Of a DNA stretch of 8,188 nt, positions 6,222 through 8,188 are shown piece by piece. The notes under the pieces were generated by a model that made no database searches, was not told where the DNA came from, and saw only the letters and a list, made by a program, of their open reading frames with translations. How positions within the stretch are numbered: position 1 is the first letter of the stretch; the number at the start of each line of letters is the position of its first letter. The translations under genes and the position numbers were made by a program. The stretch is from Elusimicrobiaceae bacterium (lineage in GTDB: Bacteria > Elusimicrobiota > Elusimicrobia > Elusimicrobiales > Elusimicrobiaceae): positions 1 to 8,188 of the forward strand of contig JAKSPG010000049.1 in the NCBI GenBank assembly GCA_024405075.1, given 5' to 3'.

Positions 6222-7859
6222 TTAAATAGACAAACGACCGGTTATTTCTTTAGTCACTCTTTCCTGTGAAGTCCGTCCGTCACCGACTTCTTCCATCTGT
6301 ACATCCGAAGGAGCCACAAAATCCGGCACGTCTTTTTTTTGCTGTTTTTTAAATTGGTCGATAACACCAAACAACATCGCCGAACTAGTTACCCCGCGGT
6401 AATGACGAATAACGGAACCGTCGTCCACCGCCTCCGAAGGCATCACTTGGAAAGGTTTCCCTTCGTAAAATCCGCGAGGCAAATGCGTGAGCATGGCCAT
6501 GCGATATATTTTCCCCGGACGGACTTTCCAGCCGTTAATGGTTACTTTCTCTAATTGAGGGTTCCCATTGTTGCACACAAATTTAATACGCACATTTTTG
6601 GAATATCCATAGCCCGAGAAACACTTCCCATCGGTCTTGTTGTATCCGATAGACTGCGTAATCGCGCGCAATAAGTGTTCGCCGGAAATATCAAATGTTC
6701 CGGCATGCTCCTCATACGGGGCCATTTCCGCAAAGTAACGGCCTGTCAAATCGCCCGGTTTATAATCACTGCGGGTGGAGTTGAGCGAAAAAGCCGCCAA
6801 ATCAATTCGCTCTGTTTTGCGAATAGATCGGTACATTTCATCCGCCATTAAACGCGCCACAGCCGGTGCCCGGTCTACCTGCGTAGCAGACGGATATTTG
6901 GTAATCAGCGTCGGCACGTGCGCGTACAACGTTTCGTCTAATTCTGTTACACGGATTGATTTTAAATATTCTTTCACTTGCGGGTCTTCGGCACCGTCTA
7001 ACGCCACAAATTGCGGCTCCGCTACGGTGATTTCTCCCGTTTGGTCATCTTGATGAATAACCGTTTTGGAAACACTGCCCATGTACGGACCGCCTTCCAA
7101 AGCCCACGGGCCGCGGCCGTCTTCGCCGGCTAACTTGCCGACTAAACGCATCTTATGCGCGTGACCGCCCAGCATGAGGTCAATATCCGCAAACGAGGGA
7201 GCCACGCGCAACGGGTCCAAAATATTGCTGCGTTTATCGGTGGAAATGCCGTCGGTTAACAACGAATCGTGCGCCAACACGATAATCACATCCGCTCCGG
7301 CTCGTTTAACTGCTTGCAATTGAACTTCAAAATCTTCCGTAGACGGAGCATTGACAAGCCGCATGCGTTCCACGCCCGAACCGTCCATGGCTACCCCAAT
7401 CACTCCCACGCGAATGCCGTCCACCGTATACACCGCATGCGGTTTTACCTCTTTGCCGGGGATATGCAGGTTGGACACGTTCATAGCCAGCACGTCGCCG
7501 TGGAAATCAGCCAACATATCTCCCAACCCCTTGTCGCCAAAGTCGCTATCGTGGTTGCCGATTGTCAACGCGGTATACCCCATACGGTTCATCAGTTCCG
7601 TGGAGTATTTCCCGCCCGAAAGGTTGGCTTCGTAAGAACCGCTGCTAAAATCGCCGCTATCCAACAACAAAAAAGGCTCTTGCGTGTTTTTTAATACAGT
7701 GGCCAAACGGGAAAAACCGCCAAACTCTTTGCCTGCATTATCTTTACGGCTAAAATAGTGCCCATGCATGTCCGTAGAATGATAAACAACAATATCCTTG
7801 GCCCACAAACACGTAGCCGTTACAAAAACAGCTAACAACGTAATTAATTTTCGGTACAT
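6222..7859 (-). CDS. Secreted 5'-nucleotidase / UshA-family metallophosphoesterase
   Basis: A 545-residue enzyme, probably periplasmic, expected to hydrolyse a phosphate ester (nucleotides in characterised relatives) with two metal ions. MYRKLITLLAVFVTATCLWA is a signal peptide (cleavage after residue 20; Cys18 is not in a good lipobox). Metal ligands are all visible: Asp30 and His32 (STDMHG), Asp70 (DSGD), Asn102 and the His103/Asp106 dyad (GNHDSD), His197 (LAHD), and His233 and His235 (GGHAH). The C-terminal 5'-nucleotidase domain spans about 325-500 (FSLNSTRSDYKPGDLTG, then YRMAMLTHLPRGFYEG). It departs from the usual NGGxxR and GGDGY pocket motifs, so substrate may differ. I chose the ATG at 7859: AGGGAGGA (7870-7863) precedes it and the signal peptide starts there. 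The in-frame ATG at 7895 overlaps the -10 box. The gene stands alone between promoter and terminator. Confidence 0.92.
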   Translation of the reverse strand: MYRKLITLLAVFVTATCLWAKDIVVYHSTDMHGHYFSRKDNAGKEFGGFSRLATVLKNTQEPFLLLDSGDFSSGSYEANLSGGKYSTELMNRMGYTALTIGNHDSDFGDKGLGDMLADFHGDVLAMNVSNLHIPGKEVKPHAVYTVDGIRVGVIGVAMDGSGVERMRLVNAPSTEDFEVQLQAVKRAGADVIIVLAHDSLLTDGISTDKRSNILDPLRVAPSFADIDLMLGGHAHKMRLVGKLAGEDGRGPWALEGGPYMGSVSKTVIHQDDQTGEITVAEPQFVALDGAEDPQVKEYLKSIRVTELDETLYAHVPTLITKYPSATQVDRAPAVARLMADEMYRSIRKTERIDLAAFSLNSTRSDYKPGDLTGRYFAEMAPYEEHAGTFDISGEHLLRAITQSIGYNKTDGKCFSGYGYSKNVRIKFVCNNGNPQLEKVTINGWKVRPGKIYRMAMLTHLPRGFYEGKPFQVMPSEAVDDGSVIRHYRGVTSSAMLFGVIDQFKKQQKKDVPDFVAPSDVQMEEVGDGRTSQERVTKEITGRLSI

Positions 7860-7862
7860 ATA

Positions 7863-7870
7863 TCCTCCCT
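7863..7870 (-). promoter_or_regulatory. Shine-Dalgarno site that fixes the nucleotidase start
   Basis: AGGGAGGA on the minus strand, ending 3 nt before the ATG at 7859 (core GGAGG about 4-5 nt away). It supports this start over the in-frame ATG at 7895. Confidence 0.85.
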
Positions 7871-7893
7871 TTACAATGTGACAACACTTTTGC

Positions 7894-7923
7894 ATTTTAT
7901 CTATCCGTCATCGCTTTTGTCAA
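7894..7923 (-). promoter_or_regulatory. Sigma-70-type promoter of the nucleotidase-family gene
   Basis: A perfect -35 TTGACA (7923-7918), an 18-nt spacer and -10 TAAAAT (7899-7894), five of six consensus bases. Transcription would start near 7887, giving a leader of about 28 nt with the Shine-Dalgarno site in it. This is the best promoter in the window. Confidence 0.75.
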
Positions 7924-7931
7924 GAAGCGAT
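7910..7931. promoter_or_regulatory. Inverted repeat around the -35 box, candidate operator
   Basis: Perfect 7-bp arms ATCGCTT (7910-7916) and AAGCGAT (7925-7931) separated by 8 bases that contain most of the TTGACA -35 hexamer. A dimeric repressor bound here would block RNA polymerase. No T-run follows on either strand, so a terminator is unlikely. No regulator family is recognised from the arms. Confidence 0.4.
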
Positions 7932-7973
7932 AGAAACTTCTACTACATAAATTGATTTCTTATTTTTACGCCT

Positions 7974-8188
7974 TTATTGCCCGATCCATTTCTGCCCACC
8001 GAATTGGTACGAAAATTCCCCTTTACGTGCAATCAACCGAGGCAACGAGCTGAAAGGCCCATTGTTGTCACTAAAACTCCACGCATCTACCTTATCTTTA
8101 ATAGCGTCCCTGCTGGTTTATCGGGAAATTTATAGATTATTTACCGTTCGGATACGCTTTGCCGGTAGCTACAATGTTGCGGGCAAAA
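7974..8188 (-). pseudogene. 3' end of an unrecognised gene with two apparent frameshifts (partial at window edge)
   Basis: Three consecutive stretches in three minus-strand frames read like parts of one protein. The first (8187-8139) gives NIVATGKAYPNGK and then hits TAA. The second, one base back, gives IIYKFPDKPAGTLLK (about 8140-8096). The third, again one base back, gives DKVDAWSFSDNNGPFSSL (about 8096-8043) and continues to ARKGEFSYQFGGQKWIGQ and a TAA at 7976-7974. Each switch is -1 and falls in an AAA run (near 8142-8140 and 8098-8096), so adding one A to each restores a single open frame. I do not recognise the protein; the tail is rich in Gly, Phe, Ser and Asn. It may be a real decayed gene or a sequencing or assembly error in homopolymers. 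Confidence 0.5.

Noticed and set aside
7269..7694. 141-residue plus-strand frame
   Set aside because: It lies opposite the nucleotidase-family gene, whose motifs are unmistakable; the plus frame is rich in His, Arg and Gln as antisense shadows often are.

Overview
The window reads as ordinary chromosome of a Gram-negative-type (diderm) bacterium. It encodes a TolC-family outer-membrane channel, a periplasmic adaptor and a secreted nucleotidase-family enzyme. Strong Shine-Dalgarno sites (AAGGGA, GGAGGGG, AGGGAGGA) and a TTGACA/TAAAAT promoter argue against Bacteroidota. The phylum cannot be fixed from this sequence alone; Elusimicrobiota is only a weak guess. Every gene I can support lies on the minus strand, so transcription runs from high to low coordinates.

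Layout in transcription order. (1) 8188-7974: the 3' end of an unrecognised gene. It reads as one coherent protein only if two -1 frame breaks, both in short A runs, are repaired. (2) 7923-6169: a self-contained single-gene unit. It has a promoter with a perfect -35 hexamer inside an inverted repeat, a secreted 5'-nucleotidase/UshA-family metallophosphoesterase, and a textbook intrinsic terminator. (3) 6070-4826: an RsmF-type rRNA cytosine-C5 methyltransferase, starting at an internal ATG and not at the longer TTG-initiated frame. (4) 4825-4245: about 580 bp of AT-rich DNA with no credible gene. It holds a GC-rich block of interlocking inverted repeats, a pair of about 20-nt direct repeats 184 bp apart, and a tRNA 3'-end-like scrap. 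(5) 4244-1: a tightly coupled operon, OMF (TolC-like), then membrane fusion protein, ATPase A, ATPase B and ABC-2 permease (cut by the window edge). All junctions overlap by 1-8 bp.

The operon is a complete tripartite ABC exporter of the E. coli YbhFGSR / RbbA-YhiI-YhhJ type. Two features differ from E. coli: the double-headed YbhF ATPase is split into two adjacent genes, and the outer-membrane channel is encoded in the same operon. The two ATPases, permease, adaptor and channel would together form an efflux path from cytoplasm or inner membrane to the exterior; the substrate cannot be inferred. I see no clearly novel system, CRISPR array, intact mobile element or RNA gene. The most interesting leftovers are the structured 4245-4825 spacer, the palindrome around the nucleotidase -35 box, the broken gene at the right edge, and the asymmetry of the two ATPases.
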